In this document: one piece after another, positions 1 to 11,562 of the stretch
Position numbering within the stretch: position 1 is the first letter of the stretch
How the letters are laid out: every line of letters begins with the position of its first letter
DNA from: Salvia splendens
Taxonomy: Eukaryota > Streptophyta > Magnoliopsida > Lamiales > Lamiaceae
Reading direction: 5' to 3'
Assembly (NCBI RefSeq): GCF_004379255.2
Contig: NC_056052.1
Coordinates: forward strand, 7,750,001-7,814,000
Length of the DNA: 64,000 nt
Program-made: the position numbers and the translations under genes
Notes under the pieces: generated by a model
What the model saw: the letters and a program-made list of their open reading frames with translations, nothing else
Told to the model about the DNA's origin: nothing
The model's database searches: none

Positions 1-625
1 CACTCAGATATCTAACATAATTCCTACTGATTTTAAAAGAATGAAAGAAAGAAAAAACTACCAAAAATCGAGCATATCAGTGTGAGTTGAAGTTGATGCA
101 AGTTTTTAAGAAAGTGTAGCTAATTGATTTGTAAACTGAGTGATTAGCCATATTTATAGAGGAAGGAGACCAGCCTGCATTGCACACATGTACACCATAC
201 CATATTCCCAAAAAAACAGAATGATTAGGAGAACCTTTCACATATCTCATTAAAAATATATACCAGATAATATTTTAGAAAGTATTAAATGAGTATAAAA
301 ATAATAAAACAGTGTTAAAAATGCATTAGCAATATTAGGTAATGCATTACCCGAATTAATGATAAGGAACATAAATGAGTGGCAGTTATGTCTTGGAAAA
401 CGAATGAATCAGTAAAAGCAATTAATTGAATGGTCCATTTTCCTTGCCCAATAAATGACCTTGCTGATTGGTATTTCCTCTATTTAAACTAATCCAATTT
501 TACAGGAGTGCAAAAGGGATTCATTAGAACCCTAAAAAGCAGCCGCCAGCCACTCTCTCCAAAAGAAAAAGAAAGAGACAAAAAGCTTCAAACAACCTGC
601 TACCTACATAGAGGTTGCAAAAGTT
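1..625. other. Left-edge intergenic DNA with possible plus-strand promoter
   Basis: AT-rich DNA with no ORF that resembles a protein. Around 478-487 there is a TATA-like 'tatttaaac', followed near 530 by an 'accctaaaaagcagccgcc' stretch resembling the telo-box/TOP-like leaders of plant housekeeping genes, then a purine-rich leader. This could be the promoter and 5' leader of the small two-exon ORF beginning at 626. The evidence is only positional, and the region may equally be noncoding. Confidence 0.25.
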
Positions 626-1337
626 ATGAAAATAGATCCTTCCATAACAACCTCTTCAAGTCTATATGAGAAGGAGAAGGCCAAAACGATGCATATCAAA
701 AGGTAACACATTTCATAAATAATATGAGTTTAGATCAATTCCAATAAGTATCTTAATACCCTTTCTATAACAGATTACCGATCATTAAGTCCACTTCTAA
801 CATCACTACAATACACATAACTATCTTCATATTAGTATAAAGTGTGCACTATACAATTGTAGAATTTCAGATACAGTTAGTTTCTAAACTAATAACTTCA
901 TTTTTATGCACATGTTATGAATTCATTTAAGGAAGGAAGCAATTCATACATAAAGCATAAATCAACAAATATTATATGGATATTCAAGACACACTTACTT
1001 CACAGGTAATTACATAAATTTCCAGAATATTTATGTCACTACTCTTTTATACTACTTATGTACAACAAGATTGAGTTGTCAACATGGTACCATTAATTCC
1101 TATACCTGATAAGATACATATCATATCCTACTGCTTTCAAACCATAAATTAAGGCAGCTTCTTTAATTGTATTATTTGCAGATATGGTATGTTGCAAGAT
1201 TAATGTATAATTTCAATTATTTATTGAAGTGTTTCTCCCTATATTTACAGACACCAATTTCTACAAATTACATATACATAAATACTGACCTATTATTTAT
1301 CTTTTTCAGGGACAAATTGCATTGGAAACAAGTTTAA
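626..1337 (+). CDS. Possible two-exon micro-ORF (34 aa), unrecognised
   Basis: A first exon from ATG at 626 to 702 reads MKIDPSITTSSSLYEKEKAK and a few more residues, then meets a canonical donor (AG|GTAACA). A pyrimidine-rich acceptor ending at 1309 (ctttttcag) puts the next 27 bases in frame up to TAA at 1335-1337, giving about 34 aa. A TATA-like element and CT/GA-rich leader lie about 140 bp upstream. I do not recognise the peptide. The intron would be 607 bp. It may be a uORF in a longer transcript, a lncRNA or chance. Only transcript data could decide. Confidence 0.15.
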
Positions 1338-1416
1338 TACTCTAAAAAATTGCTTAGCAAGAAAGATATATGTATTTATTAAGCTGTCTCCTCTCTCTCC
1401 ATCTCTCTTGTATTCT

Positions 1417-1420
<4 letters not shown>

Positions 1421-1458
<38 letters not shown>
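1421..1458. repeat. (CT)n microsatellite
   Basis: About 19 uninterrupted CT dinucleotides within a wider CT-rich stretch (about 1386-1515). The Arg/Glu-rich reading frame on the minus strand here is only the translated repeat. Confidence 0.95.
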
Positions 1459-1467
<9 letters not shown>

Positions 1468-2958
1468 GTCTCTCCATCTCTCACACCATAAATGTGTCTA
1501 TCTCGATTTCTCTCTCATGTCCTATATTTCATTTTCTAATTTCTGAGTTGATGCTCTTCCCTTTCCTTTTGCTTTAAAATTTTCATAAAATGGTGATATT
1601 AGTTCAATAAGAATTTCAGGTGCATGAAATAAGATCTATGAAATAAAAATAACTAATACAAATAATTAAATAGATTCATCATCACTATTTCTTAGTTAAA
1701 TAACCATAATACTAAATATGAGATTTTATTTCCTTGTAGACCTGGTCTAATAAAATATTATAGAATCACACTCCACTCAAGCATTCGGAAAATATATTTA
1801 TTCTTGATTGTCTCGTTTCACAGTATCATGTGTATATAAATGTTGTTTTCTAAATTAGTTTAACACATTATTGACTCAAAAATTACAACGATGAAAAATA
1901 CAACAGCAACTTCTCAAAATCCCGCCAAAAAGGGTGTTCTGGTAAATTCAACCAACTGCCACTTTTAAGTAGTATAGATTACGATTGCCCAATCTTTTTT
2001 CTTTTTTTTCAAGTAGTGGTCATTTACTACATAATTTATCGTTGATAACAGAATAATTTCATAACTTTTGAAATTAAAATATAAAATTATAATTTATCAA
2101 TTTTCAAATTTGTGTACACAAAGGTTAAAATAAAAAATATTATTATAAATCAAATATGATGTCACAATAAACGGCCATTCATTTTTTTAAGTAAATTAAA
2201 ATAATTTCTAATTTTCTTAAATGACAGTGTTTTTATTTGTCACATTATATTCAATTTTGCTACACTAATTTTTTACTAACGTGAGACAATTGCGAAAAAA
2301 CAAAAAAAATAATTTTATTTTTCAATTTTAAAAATTAAAGAATTGACCAAAAGTAAATAAAAATATATGACTTAAATAACAATTATCCTTTTTAAAAAAA
2401 AAAATCACTAACACCACCTAATATTTCTTTGACTTGATCCAAATCTTGATATTTCAAGGCTTATGCTATTAGTCGTAGCTTTGCAAAATTGCACATGACT
2501 CGGGATTGATATGGTTTGACAGCCGTTTATATGTACGTAAATTAAATGGAATCTTGAGGCTCCTACTTTTTCTACATGTAATGAAACCTATAGCCTCCAA
2601 CTCTTTTTACTACACGAAATCTTTTAATTTCAGTCCTATCCATGTTTCATGTTTCGTTTCTTCAAATTGTGTAACACAATAAGTTTAACAAAACATCCCT
2701 TCAGATGTTGTATTCCATATCAACAAAAAGTTGTGACTTAGTACCATCACATCCTCAAATTTGAACCTTAACTACGCATATACCATATTTGACCATTTTC
2801 TATTCATATAAAAATAAATAGTTCTAAGTCAAAAATACCGGATAGTAAGCATTCGTAAATTTAAGACAAACTAAGTCTATAATACCAGATAGCAAGCACT
2901 CGCAAATCTAAAACAAACTCTATTCTACTACACCAACTCAACTCCACTAAGCAATCCT
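1459..2958. other. AT-rich intergenic DNA downstream of the OFP gene
   Basis: No supported gene. The stretch nearest 2958 is the likely 3' UTR and terminator region of the minus-strand OVATE gene. A short direct repeat ('accggatag...agcattcg' near 2837 and 'accagatagcaagcactcg' near 2884) occurs just after its stop codon. Otherwise only A/T runs are visible. Confidence 0.6.
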
Positions 2959-3801
2959 CTAACAATAAAAATATGGTACATTCTTGACAAACGAATCTCC
3001 TTTAAGCTCAATCCAAACTTGTGTAAACACGCTAATGATAAGATCACGATACTTATTGCAATTCAACGTCAAATAACAAGCCAACAAATCCTCGAGATCG
3101 TCAGGATGCCCTATCCCCTTCTCTCGAATCACTGCCATCATGGATTCCTTGAAATCCCGACGCGGATCAAGCGAGCTCTTCACAACCACAACGCTATCGA
3201 AAACCGTGTTCCCCTCCAACACCCACTCATTGGGAGCCCTCTTCTTTGCCTTGCTCCTCGCTTTCCGTATCTCCTCGAGAGCCCGAATCTTGCATTCGTT
3301 TCTCGGGGAGTACGCTTTCGAGGTCCTTGTCCTTCGCACACGGACACGGCCCTCCCTTTTCACTTTAATTGGAGGAAGATATTCGTTTCTCTCTCCTACA
3401 CCATTATTATCTTCTCCACTCCTCTGTTTTCCTCTCTGTTTCCTTCCCCTGTTTTCTCTCATCCTCTTTATATCCGAAACCATTTCACTGAAATTCCTGT
3501 TCGGAGGCTCGGCCAATCCGAGCCTCGGGAAGGGGGAATACACGTCGGAATCTTGATTGATTCCGCCGGTGCTGCGGCGTGGCTGGATTCTGTCGTCGGT
3601 GAAGGAGATTCTCCAATACGGGTCGTGTTCGTCGAGGCTGTAGAATCGGCCATCGTCTCGGTAAAAGGATGAATTTGGAGAGGGAATGTCAAGTACATTA
3701 TTGGAATTGTGATGAGTGTGGCTTTTTTTGGATGAATTTGGATTGAATTTGGAGAAGAGTCGAGTGATGAGAGATGTAGATGAGTTTGTAGACCACTTCA
3801 T
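2959..3801 (-). CDS. OFP: OVATE family protein (transcriptional repressor)
   Basis: Single-exon gene of 280 aa starting at ATG 3801. The C-terminus carries a clear OVATE domain at about residues 205-270, with family signatures SVVVVKSSLDPRRDFKESM, EKGIGHPDDLEDLLACYLTL and a final FTQVWIELK. The N-terminus is Ser/Asn-rich (TNSSTSLITRLFSKF). The middle has basic clusters (RENRGRKQRGKQR, RRTRTSKAYSPR) that could be nuclear localisation signals. OFPs are plant-specific nuclear repressors that interact with TALE homeodomain and TRM proteins and affect organ shape and secondary walls. Lack of introns and the length are normal for the family. The paralogue cannot be assigned by eye. Both neighbouring flanks are intergenic. 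An open frame on the opposite strand is a shadow of this gene. Confidence 0.92.
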   Translation of the reverse strand: MKWSTNSSTSLITRLFSKFNPNSSKKSHTHHNSNNVLDIPSPNSSFYRDDGRFYSLDEHDPYWRISFTDDRIQPRRSTGGINQDSDVYSPFPRLGLAEPPNRNFSEMVSDIKRMRENRGRKQRGKQRSGEDNNGVGERNEYLPPIKVKREGRVRVRRTRTSKAYSPRNECKIRALEEIRKARSKAKKRAPNEWVLEGNTVFDSVVVVKSSLDPRRDFKESMMAVIREKGIGHPDDLEDLLACYLTLNCNKYRDLIISVFTQVWIELKGDSFVKNVPYFYC

Positions 3802-6618
3802 TGTTAATTTTGATGGAATGAATGTGGGAGAGATTAAAGTTTAGAAGAGGGGTTGGATAATAATGGAGGGATAATACAGTTAGGGGGCGGTTAGAGTGTT
3901 TAAAGAGAGGCGTCGTGGGTTGGTTTGGTTTCATCACAGATAGAGACAAGGTGACATAGTTATTATGGACTTTTGATTGAACACGTGTTTTAATACACAA
4001 TTGTAAAAGTAAGAGAAAAAGAAAAAGAAAAAGTAAGAGAAAAATAAAAAGAAAAAGTAATTAAAGTATTGTCGGTAGAGTATGAGTGGCATTTCATTAG
4101 AGATAAAAGAGTTTACAAAATTAGAAAGTGCGTATTTTTATGGGACAGACTAAAAAGAAAAGAGAACATACTCTTGTGGGACGGAAGAACAGTATTTTCA
4201 AACAATAAAGAAAAGCACGCCATAATAGAACTTGTGACCACTTTATGCTACTTTCTAGCATGGTACTCACTTGATAACTTTTTGGAGTGGGTTTTTCATA
4301 GTTGGAGGGTGGTCTCATATTTTTTGAAATTTTTGTAAGGTTGGAGCAATGTGGAATTGTATGACATCTAGGATATGGGACAAAAAATAGGGGTGGAGTG
4401 TGATTATAAAAAGAAGGGGTATTGGGGGATGTGATCAATACCAAATCAATCTTAAAATTAGTTTGGTTATATAATACAACAGGGTATTAGGGTTTATTAC
4501 AGAGGATTTGTTACATAATCATTTTTTTTCCTTCAATTTATGAGAAATTTTATTAAAAGGTATAAGTTCATGGTTTTTGCGACCAAATTTTAAGTTCGTG
4601 AAAAATATCAAATTATGTCAAAGTTGTTGAGCAATAGTCTTATATAAAATTTATTCTTTATCATTTTTACATAAATATACTTATTTTAAATGGTATTGAT
4701 TTCATATTTAAGAGTAAAAGTGACTGTTTTTTTATTTTCTGACTAAATAAAATACCTAAATTATGCAATGTAGGGGGGGTCCATCTTTGGACATAATGCT
4801 TCAGTAAAATTTTGTGCAACTGCAAAGTATGTAATCATTCTCTTTTTATGTACTTATGTACTTTTGCAAAACAATTAATAAGTGTGTTATTCTTACAAAT
4901 TTTGATGTACCTACAATATACTTATTCAATACTTTTAATTGATATGGACAGTTTAATAATTTAATACTTATATAGATATTTGAGATACAAATAAGAATCC
5001 TTTCCATTTTATGTTCTTCAGTTATTTATATATCGACATTATGCAAATTAAGATTCTCTCTAACTAAGTTTTCAAAGAATAAAATAAATTAGAATAACAT
5101 ATTTGGAAAAGGAATTATTTGGTCTGTTTCATATTACTCCTATTTTTGACACATTGTTGTTTCTGTGTCAATACGTTAAATTATAAGACTCTATAATTGT
5201 TTATAATTACCAATTATGCATTTTTTTGCCACCTGTTTGTGTGACATGTTTTTAGGTTTGATACTAATAATGTAATAATTGTATCATTACATATCAACTA
5301 TTTTTAGGAATTTGTGGGTTAGTTGTCTTCTCTTTATTTTCAGATCCACTTCTCTTGTGAGTTTAAGTTTGCCCAATGTACATCTCGAATACATAGTCAT
5401 GCTAAGTTGGATTTTATCGTATTCATTATCTTTGATTATTAATACTCCATAAATTTGTACACACTTTTTATTTTGTTGTAACTATGGTCTCCACATGTAC
5501 GTTATCTATTTAGTTACAGTAAATCAATACCACTTCATATTTTTCTAGTTGGAGAAAAGTAGTCGACTTTCTAATTGATGGTCGTTTTTATTATCATAGA
5601 AAGTGACAGGAATTTAATCACAATAAATATAATTTCTGGTCCTTAGTCATTAGCCATGATAGAGAAAGAGTATATATATCAGCCATGATAGAGAAAGAAA
5701 TATATACTCTGTTAATAAATGTTTGACTTTGTAAAACAAATTGAGGAATGCAATAAATGCAAATTCTAAATATTGTACAAACTTTAAACTATGATCTTGG
5801 TTGTTATAAAATATCAACAGATTATAAAATAATAGCAACAGAAAATATCAATACAGTGTCAACGGTTGACACCGTGTTGACATTGTGTTGATATTGTGTT
5901 GACGTTGTATTGAAATTGTGTTGAAATCAAAATCTTAAAATTTTACATTGTGTTAACATTGTGTTGATTTTGTGTTGACAATGTGTTGAAAAGTTTGGAG
6001 TTTGTACAATATATGAGTTTGCATTTTATCACTACCCAATAAATTGATAGAAAAAATTAGTAAAATGTGGATCATACTTTTATATTATTAGTTTTATATT
6101 GAAATGTGAGTGGATGAGTTAGTAACTTAGTAAAATGTGAGATCCACTTACCAAAAATAATAAAAGTGATTTAAGATATTTATTGGTAGACAAATAAAAA
6201 ACTAAAAATAAGATATTTAATGACAGACAGAGAGTACTAAAAATGCCATTGCACTTTCACTTATTCAATGATCTTACGTCGAATGAGCAACACACGAGAG
6301 GATACTGATGGATGTGGATGAGACGGAGACGATTAAGAATTGGAATTGATAGAGTCTCTTATGCACGATACCCCTTTCGTCCCCTAAAAATAAGATTTTT
6401 GAGACCATATGAAATTAATGTGAAATTGATTAAGTATGAACAAATAAAACGAAAAAACAATTAAAATATTATTAGAAGAGAATGAGACTCACATCATAAC
6501 AGATAAAATTTTATCAAAAATAGCAGATAATTATTTTTTTGGGATATACCAAATGAAAAAAAGAGGAGCCATGACAAAAAGAAGAGTAATCATGTTCGAA
6601 GATGCATGATACGGAGGA
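3802..6618. other. Intergenic DNA with decayed MITE pieces
   Basis: No gene supported. Contains the OFP upstream region, purine-rich 'gaaaaagaaaaag' repeats near 4015-4060, and degenerate Stowaway-like ends ('tgggacagac' near 4141, 'gtgggacgg' near 4175, 'cctttcgtcccc' near 6371). Short open frames at 4069-4444 lie inside this repeat material and have no recognisable domain. Confidence 0.5.
5752..6030. repeat. Small inverted-repeat element with TGTTGAC minisatellite core
   Basis: The flanks are imperfect inverted repeats: 'atgcaaattctaaatattg' near 5756 pairs with 'atatatgagtttgcatt' near 6010. The centre (5851-5995) is a degenerate tandem array of an 11-12 bp unit like 'attgtgttgac'. The same unit recurs inside the element at 23655-24377, suggesting related MITEs. 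Confidence 0.5.
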
Positions 6619-7652
6619 CTCGACCGAGGGACTGGATCCTCTGCAGTGGGGAGGAAACACAGTACCGTGCTGTGCCTTGAAACGACGCCGCTTTGCCTCT
6701 TTCTTCCTGCTTTTTAATTCCTTTTTTTAAATTACCGTTCCATATTTATTTTGTCTTATACTAATAGTTTAGTGCTTAGGGGGATTAAAATAACAACGCC
6801 CGCCTTCCTTTTTTTATGTGTTTCTTTTCTTCCTTTTTAGTATTTCTATTTCTTTAAAACAGAGTAATTAAGTTTATAAATTAGTTATTTTGTTATATGT
6901 GTTTTTTTTACATTACCTATCGATGTATATTAAGTATACTAGTAATAGTTAATCAGCTATTCTCAATAACTGGAATGCTCATGATTATATATGTTTACAA
7001 TATTTATTTGATATCCTCCAAAGTGACATAACTAAATTAAATTAAGTGTTTAATAAAAAATATACATTATTTATTTGAGCAACTAATTAATGAATTGACC
7101 AATTATTTCAGTCTTAATTCCATAATTATAATTTTTTTCAAATTTAGCTTTTTTGTGTTGAAAAAATATTACTCCATTATGCAGGTTGGAATATTATTAA
7201 CCAGTTTTTGTTTCTTTGTTACAAACATATAATAAAATAACTAATTTACAAATTTAAATATTAAAGAAATATAAATATAAAGGAAGAAAAGATACACATA
7301 ATTAAAAGAAGGCGGCGTTGCTATTTTAATTCTAATTATAAGGAATTCCTAAGGCCATCCACAATAGGAATAGCCCTGCAATAGCCCAGTCATAGCCTAG
7401 CCACTGCCACATCATCAGCACTAAAAATCCTCCTGCCACATCATAAATAGCTCAGCCATAGCCTAGCCACATCATAAATAGCTCAGCCACATCACTAATA
7501 ACAATTATATAAAATGACATAATTAACAATCACACAATATACGGAATTTAATTTACGAGACATATACGTGAAACATTAATAATACTATTAAAAATTTAAA
7601 AAGTACAATAATTTAAAAATATTACAATAATTAAAAAAAAAAGTACAATAAT

Positions 7653-9041
7653 TCACTCCTCGTCGCCGTCGTCGTCTCCTCCGTCGCTGTCGTCGTCTCC
7701 TCCGTCGCTGTCGCCACCATCGCCTCCGCCTCCGTCGCCGTCGCCTCTACTCCCGGCAGCTTCCCTCCGTGCCGCCTCCAAATCCTCCTGCATGCTCAGG
7801 AGCAATGTTTGAAGCAAACTCTTCTCCACGGGGTCCACCGTCGCCCGCCATTCGGCCATCGTCTTGACCATCTGAGCGCGCGTTTGTTGACGCGCGAAGA
7901 ATTTGAGATCCGCTGTGGATTGGCCAAGGGGGGATGCCGACTGGACCTCCTGTGAACCCCCGGCGACCCCCATCGCCTCCCGTTGAGCCCGCCTGTGCCC
8001 AACCGGGCGAGTACGGCGAGCAAACGAACGAGGGGTCGGGACCTCCTGGGCCGTCTCAGGGAGGTCGTGGGAACCACCGCTACTGCGGCTGAAATCACCG
8101 GAATAGTTCAGCCGTTGCTTCTTCGGCCAGCCAGAGTCGACACCTACTCGGAACTTCTCGGAGTCGTTCAGCACAAGATAGCAGTTCCAGTAGGTGAAGT
8201 CTTGTACACCCCCTTCAGGGGGAAGGCTTTCTCCGCTATCCTCCTGCAGTCGTCCTCAGTTTGCCCACTGCTCATCATGCGGAGGACGTTGGTGTACAAG
8301 CCCAAAAATCGGGAGACCGCAACCCTGATTCGGTCCCACGCCTTCCGGCAATCCTTCCCATTGCGTGGCCTCCCCCCCGGGCAAAACCTCTGGTAGGCTG
8401 CTGCTATCTTGCCCCACAAGTTGACGATCCTCTGGTTGTTCGAAACGAGAGGATCGTCGCAAACACTCACACACGCCTTGGACAGCGCGACGTTCTCCGC
8501 GTCCATCCACCTCCTCCGTACCGCGTTGTCGTCCTCACCCGGCTGCGAGGACTCGCCGACCCTTTTCCCTTGCCTTTCTTCTTTGGGGCGCCCCGACCCC
8601 GCCCTGCGCCCCCCATTTGAACAGGAGCATCCGGAATACCGGAAAGATCTATCCCCAAGTCATCGAAGGAGAAAGTGTCAAACTGGGCCGGAGGCGCAGC
8701 CTCCGTTGGCGTCGATGTGTGCGACGAACCAGTCGAAAAATCAACACTGGGGCGATAGACGTCCCCCGGCGTCCCCTGTGTCGCCGGTACCCCGCCGGGC
8801 ATCATCTGCATTCCGGGTGCCCACCCCGGCATCTGGACACTGGGTGCCCACCCCGACATCGCCGGAAACGCCCCCGGCGGACTCCCCCCGCTGGTATCCC
8901 GGGCATCATCTGCTGCCACGGGTACATGTTGTAGTATGGGTGCATCTGACTCGGGTGCATCTGACTCCATCCACCTCCCACCGGGATCGAGGGAGTTTGA
9001 GATCCGCTACTCCCTGAAGTAGGCTCGTTGTTGAGATCCAT
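7653..9041 (-). pseudogene. Harbinger ORF1 (SANT/trihelix-like plus NAM-associated domain), frameshifted
   Basis: Starts at ATG 9041 (MDLNNEPTSGSSGSQTP) and ends in an acidic Asp/Gly tail before the stop at 7653. Successive pieces lie in different frames, so at least three small indels separate them: a Met/Pro/Gly-rich N-terminus (to about 8890), DVYRPSVDF to GRGRGAPKKKGK (about 8780-8570), a SANT-like DNA-binding domain (WMDAENVALSKA, NNQRIVNLWGKIAA, CRKAWDRIRVAVSRF; about 8520-8190), then YWNCYLVLNDSEKF, GWPKKQRLNYSG and a NAM-associated C-terminal segment (about 8185-7653). This is the accessory protein that in PIF/Harbinger systems binds transposon DNA and helps the transposase. Similar proteins are often annotated as glutathione S-transferase T3-like or Myb/SANT-like. 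The 1-nt indels mark it as a recent pseudogene. Confidence 0.82.
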
Positions 9042-9145
9042 TTACCGTTGTTGATCTTGTACCGAAATTTAGATAGAGAGAGTACTCGTTAATACAAGTG
9101 GTGCGAATGAAAATGACAGGCAAGTCGCGTATATATAGTGTTTCG
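9042..9145 (-). promoter_or_regulatory. Family-1 Harbinger promoter and 5' leader (Hb1)
   Basis: Reading on the minus strand: TATA box 'ctatatatacgcg' (about 9130-9140), then a leader with CACCACTTGTATTAACGAG, a TCTCTCTATC tract and 'tacaagatcaacaacgg' just before the ATG. The same block precedes the transposase in Hb7, the transposase remnant in Hb3 and the ORF1 genes of Hb4 and Hb10. Confidence 0.75.
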
Positions 9146-9359
9146 GAATAAAAAAAATTAAAAATTCGCGCTAGGCGATCCGGACGCTGCAATAGAGCCT
9201 AGCGGATCGCCTAGCGCACCGCCTAGCGTCGCGGAACCGCCTAGCGCTAGGCGGTTTTTTTTCCGCGAAATCGGCTAGGCGGCTGCAATAGTTCGCTTAG
9301 CGCACCGCCTAGCGCCGGCGCTCGGCTAGGCGGTGCGCTAGGCGCTATTGTGGATTCTC
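9145..9359. repeat. GC-rich subterminal inverted motifs of Hb1
   Basis: A GC-rich block packed with CGCCTAGCG and its complement, in both orientations, continuous with the terminal repeat. Subterminal repeats of this kind are usual binding sites for transposase or ORF1 proteins. Here this is inferred from position only. Confidence 0.7.
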
Positions 9360-9597
9360 TAAGCACTAAACTATTACTAGTATAAGACAAAATAAATATG
9401 GAACGGTAATTTAAAAAAAGGAATGAAAAAGCAGGAAGAAAGAGGCAAAGCGGCGTCGTTTCAAGGCACAGCATGGTTTCCTCCCCACTGGAGAGGATCC
9501 AGTCCCCTCGACTGATATGTTTCTTCTTATCCTTATTTTAATAATGCATGATTTTGTTTATAAGCCTAGTTTGAGTAGTAACATTTGAAGACAATAA

Positions 9598-11559
9598 GCA
9601 TCCCTGTCCGTGCTCTTGCCAAAGAGCATGGATGTGGGCCCAGACCCACTTTTGTTACTTTTTTACTCCATGTTCTTAGGCAAGAGCACAACATCCACAT
9701 CCATGCTCTTCCGTAAGGACATGCTCAAGGGTCCCACCATTCTATTATTCAATTTAAATAAAAACATTTCCACAATATTAGAATGCATTAAAAATACCCG
9801 GGATACTATTACAAATTACTAAAAAAATAAAAATTACATAATTCAAATCCTAAAAATTTTAAATTACATAATTAAAATCCTAAAAAATTAAAATTACATA
9901 ATTAAATTCATAAAATTAAAAAACCCACTACTCGTGGCCAAATTTCACCCAAATGTATTTGATTATGTCTTCTTGTAGCTCAGTGTGGGTTCGAGTATCG
10001 CGCATTGTGTGTCTTGTTTCGATCCTCTCGCCCACCGTCGTATGCGCACCTCGGCGTGGGGGGACCTCGCGGTTGAGCTTCCAGCTTCATCCTCGTCGTA
10101 AAAGTTGGCCACCCTCGGTCCTTCGTCAGCTATAATCATGTTGTGCAAGATAATAGACGTGTACATGATGTCGGCGATATTGTTAACGTACCACAGCAGA
10201 GACGAGGCCTTCACAATGTTGAATCAGCCTTGAAGGACCCCAAAAGCTCTGTCGACGTCTTTCCGAGCAGATTCTTGACGCTGCGCAAAAAGAACTCGTC
10301 TCGGGTCTTGAGGATTGCTAAACGTCTTCACGAAAGTCGACCACCTTGGGTAGATACCATCGGCGAGATAGTAACCCATGTGGCATGCATTTCCGTTGTC
10401 GGTGAAGTCGATCGCCAGTGCTACACCATTCAAAACATCATTGAAGAGTGGTGAAGAATAGAGCACGTTCAAGTCGTTGTTGGATCCGGCAACACCGAAA
10501 TATGCATGCCAAATCCATAGGCGGTAGTCGGCGACCGCTTCAAGGATAAGCGTTGGGCCGCCGCCTTTGTGGCCGCTTAAGTATTTCCCCCTCTAAGCAG
10601 TCGGACAATTCTTCCACTTCCAATGCATGCAGTCAATGCTGCCAAGCATACCGGGAAAACTGTGGATTGTTTCGTGAAGATTATGCAACCGTTGACAATC
10701 ATCGATGGTGGGTGCCTGAAGGAATTCCTCACCGAAAGCAGAACGAACGTCGTTGCAAAAATTTTTAAGGCATAGGATTCCAGTTGACTCACCCACATAC
10801 AAATACTCGTCGAAGAGGTCAGCCGTTTGCCCAGTAGCAAGTTGTCGGATGGCACAAGTACACTTCTGCAACGCCGAGAGACTTTGCCGACCGGTTGCGT
10901 CTCTAATTGATTGAAAGTATTCAACACGGACAGACAATGTGTTGACAATACGCATAAACAACCGTTTTGACATGCGAAAACGACGCCGGAAGTAATAGTC
11001 GGCAACGAGCCTTTCGTTGGCTCCCTCCCAGTCACGAGGGATGTAGCGGCGAATTGATCTAGTTGGTCGAGGAGGAGGGGCGGGGCTAGTGGCGGCGACA
11101 TAGGCTTCATAGGCTGCACGATATTGTTCATAGTATTTTTATTCTTCGCGCTCCGCTTCAGCCATGATATCGATGAAATCCATTTTTAGAGAGGGTTTGA
11201 GTGAGAGAGGAAGATGTAGATGAGTTGTATGAAAAAATATGAATGAGAGATGAATGGGAGATGATTTGATGTGAAAAATGGATGATGAATGTGTGTATTT
11301 ATAGATGATTTTGGGAATAAAAACTTATAAAAAAATCAAAAAAACGGTAATAAAAAGGCCATATTTTTGGGAATCTGAAAATATTTGTTTTTTAATTTTT
11401 GGTATTATTTTCATTTAAAAAAAAAAATGAAATTGCCGTTGGCCAATCAAGAAACGCCACGTCAGCTGTCCGCTGGCACGGACATGCTCGATGCATCGAG
11501 CAGCGCCGCGCCAGCGGCACGGACGCCGTCCGTCGGCGCGAGCACCGTTGCGGATGCTC
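9598..11559 (-). mobile_element. Hb2: PIF/Harbinger element (second lineage) carrying only a transposase
   Basis: Ends 'gcatccctgtccgtgctc' (left) and 'gagcaccgttgcggatgctc' (right, inverted) are imperfect TIRs flanked by TAA at 9595-9597 and 11560-11562. The minus-strand gene is a degraded DDE transposase, with no ORF1. The 3' tail ('cataattaaaatcctaaaaa' repeats, about 9830-9925) and leader style match Hb6, which carries only ORF1. The left terminal region also holds 'catggatgtggg' / 'cacatccatgctc' inverted motifs. Confidence 0.75.
9963..11183 (-). pseudogene. PIF/Harbinger DDE transposase, degraded
   Basis: Reading from ATG 11183 (MDFIDIMAEAEREE), the frame meets a stop at about codon 15, then continues through RYIPRDWEGANERLVADYYF, FRRRFRMSKRLFMRIVN, CAIRQLATGQTADLFDEYL, the catalytic motif FPGMLGSIDCMHWKWKNCPT, AYFGVAGSNNDLNVL, MGYYLADGIYPRWSTFVKT, and ESARKDVDRAFGVLQ to LHNMIIADE. 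Additional in-frame stops occur after NCPTA (about 10593) and after GVLQG (about 10222). The D (GSID), D (NNDLNVL) and E (KDVDRAF) positions of the DDE triad survive, but the gene cannot make a full protein. Family: Harbinger nuclease (HARBI1/ALP1-like, DDE_Tnp4). Confidence 0.85.
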
Positions 11560-11562
11560 TAA

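Larger units (their letters stand above)
7353..9359 (-). mobile_element. Hb1: PIF/Harbinger element carrying only ORF1
   Basis: Ends are GGCCATCCACAATAG (left) and CTATTGTGGATTCTC (right), flanked by TAA target duplications at 7350-7352 and 9360-9362. Its single gene is an ORF1-type DNA-binding protein on the minus strand, and there is no transposase. The promoter-side end (9145-9359) is a GC-rich block of CGCCTAGCG/GCTAGGCG inverted motifs. The other end contains the 'gatgatgtggcaggagg'-type tail shared with Hb4, Hb5 and Hb10. The TIR, promoter, leader and tail match those of the transposase-only element Hb7. Confidence 0.85.
6628..9506. mobile_element. Mutator-like MITE with long TIRs and 9-bp TSD, interrupted by Hb1
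   Basis: Both ends read GGGACTGGATCCTCT inward. They are flanked by near-identical 9-bp direct repeats, CTCGACCGA (6619-6627) and CTCGACTGA (9507-9515). The terminal inverted repeats run about 280 bp: 6628-6910 pairs with the reverse complement of 7210-7350 plus 9360-9506. For example, 'acgacgccgctttgcctc' occurs in both orientations, as does the 'acgcc..gccttc' block. A loop of about 300 bp lies between. The right arm is split by Hb1 (7353-9359), whose removal restores a continuous arm and an element of about 870 bp. Long TIRs starting with G and a 9-bp duplication are the hallmarks of Mutator superfamily elements. No transposase is present. Confidence 0.8.

Noticed and set aside
1293..1484. 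Minus-strand ORF rich in Arg/Glu dipeptides
   Set aside because: It is the translated (CT)n microsatellite with no other signal.
3019..3672. Long plus-strand frames opposite the OVATE gene
   Set aside because: Shadows of the real gene; no domain, poor composition.
8383..9017. Plus-strand Pro/Arg-rich frames over Hb1
   Set aside because: Antisense to the ORF1 pseudogene and its GC-rich region; the minus-strand frames carry the conserved domain.
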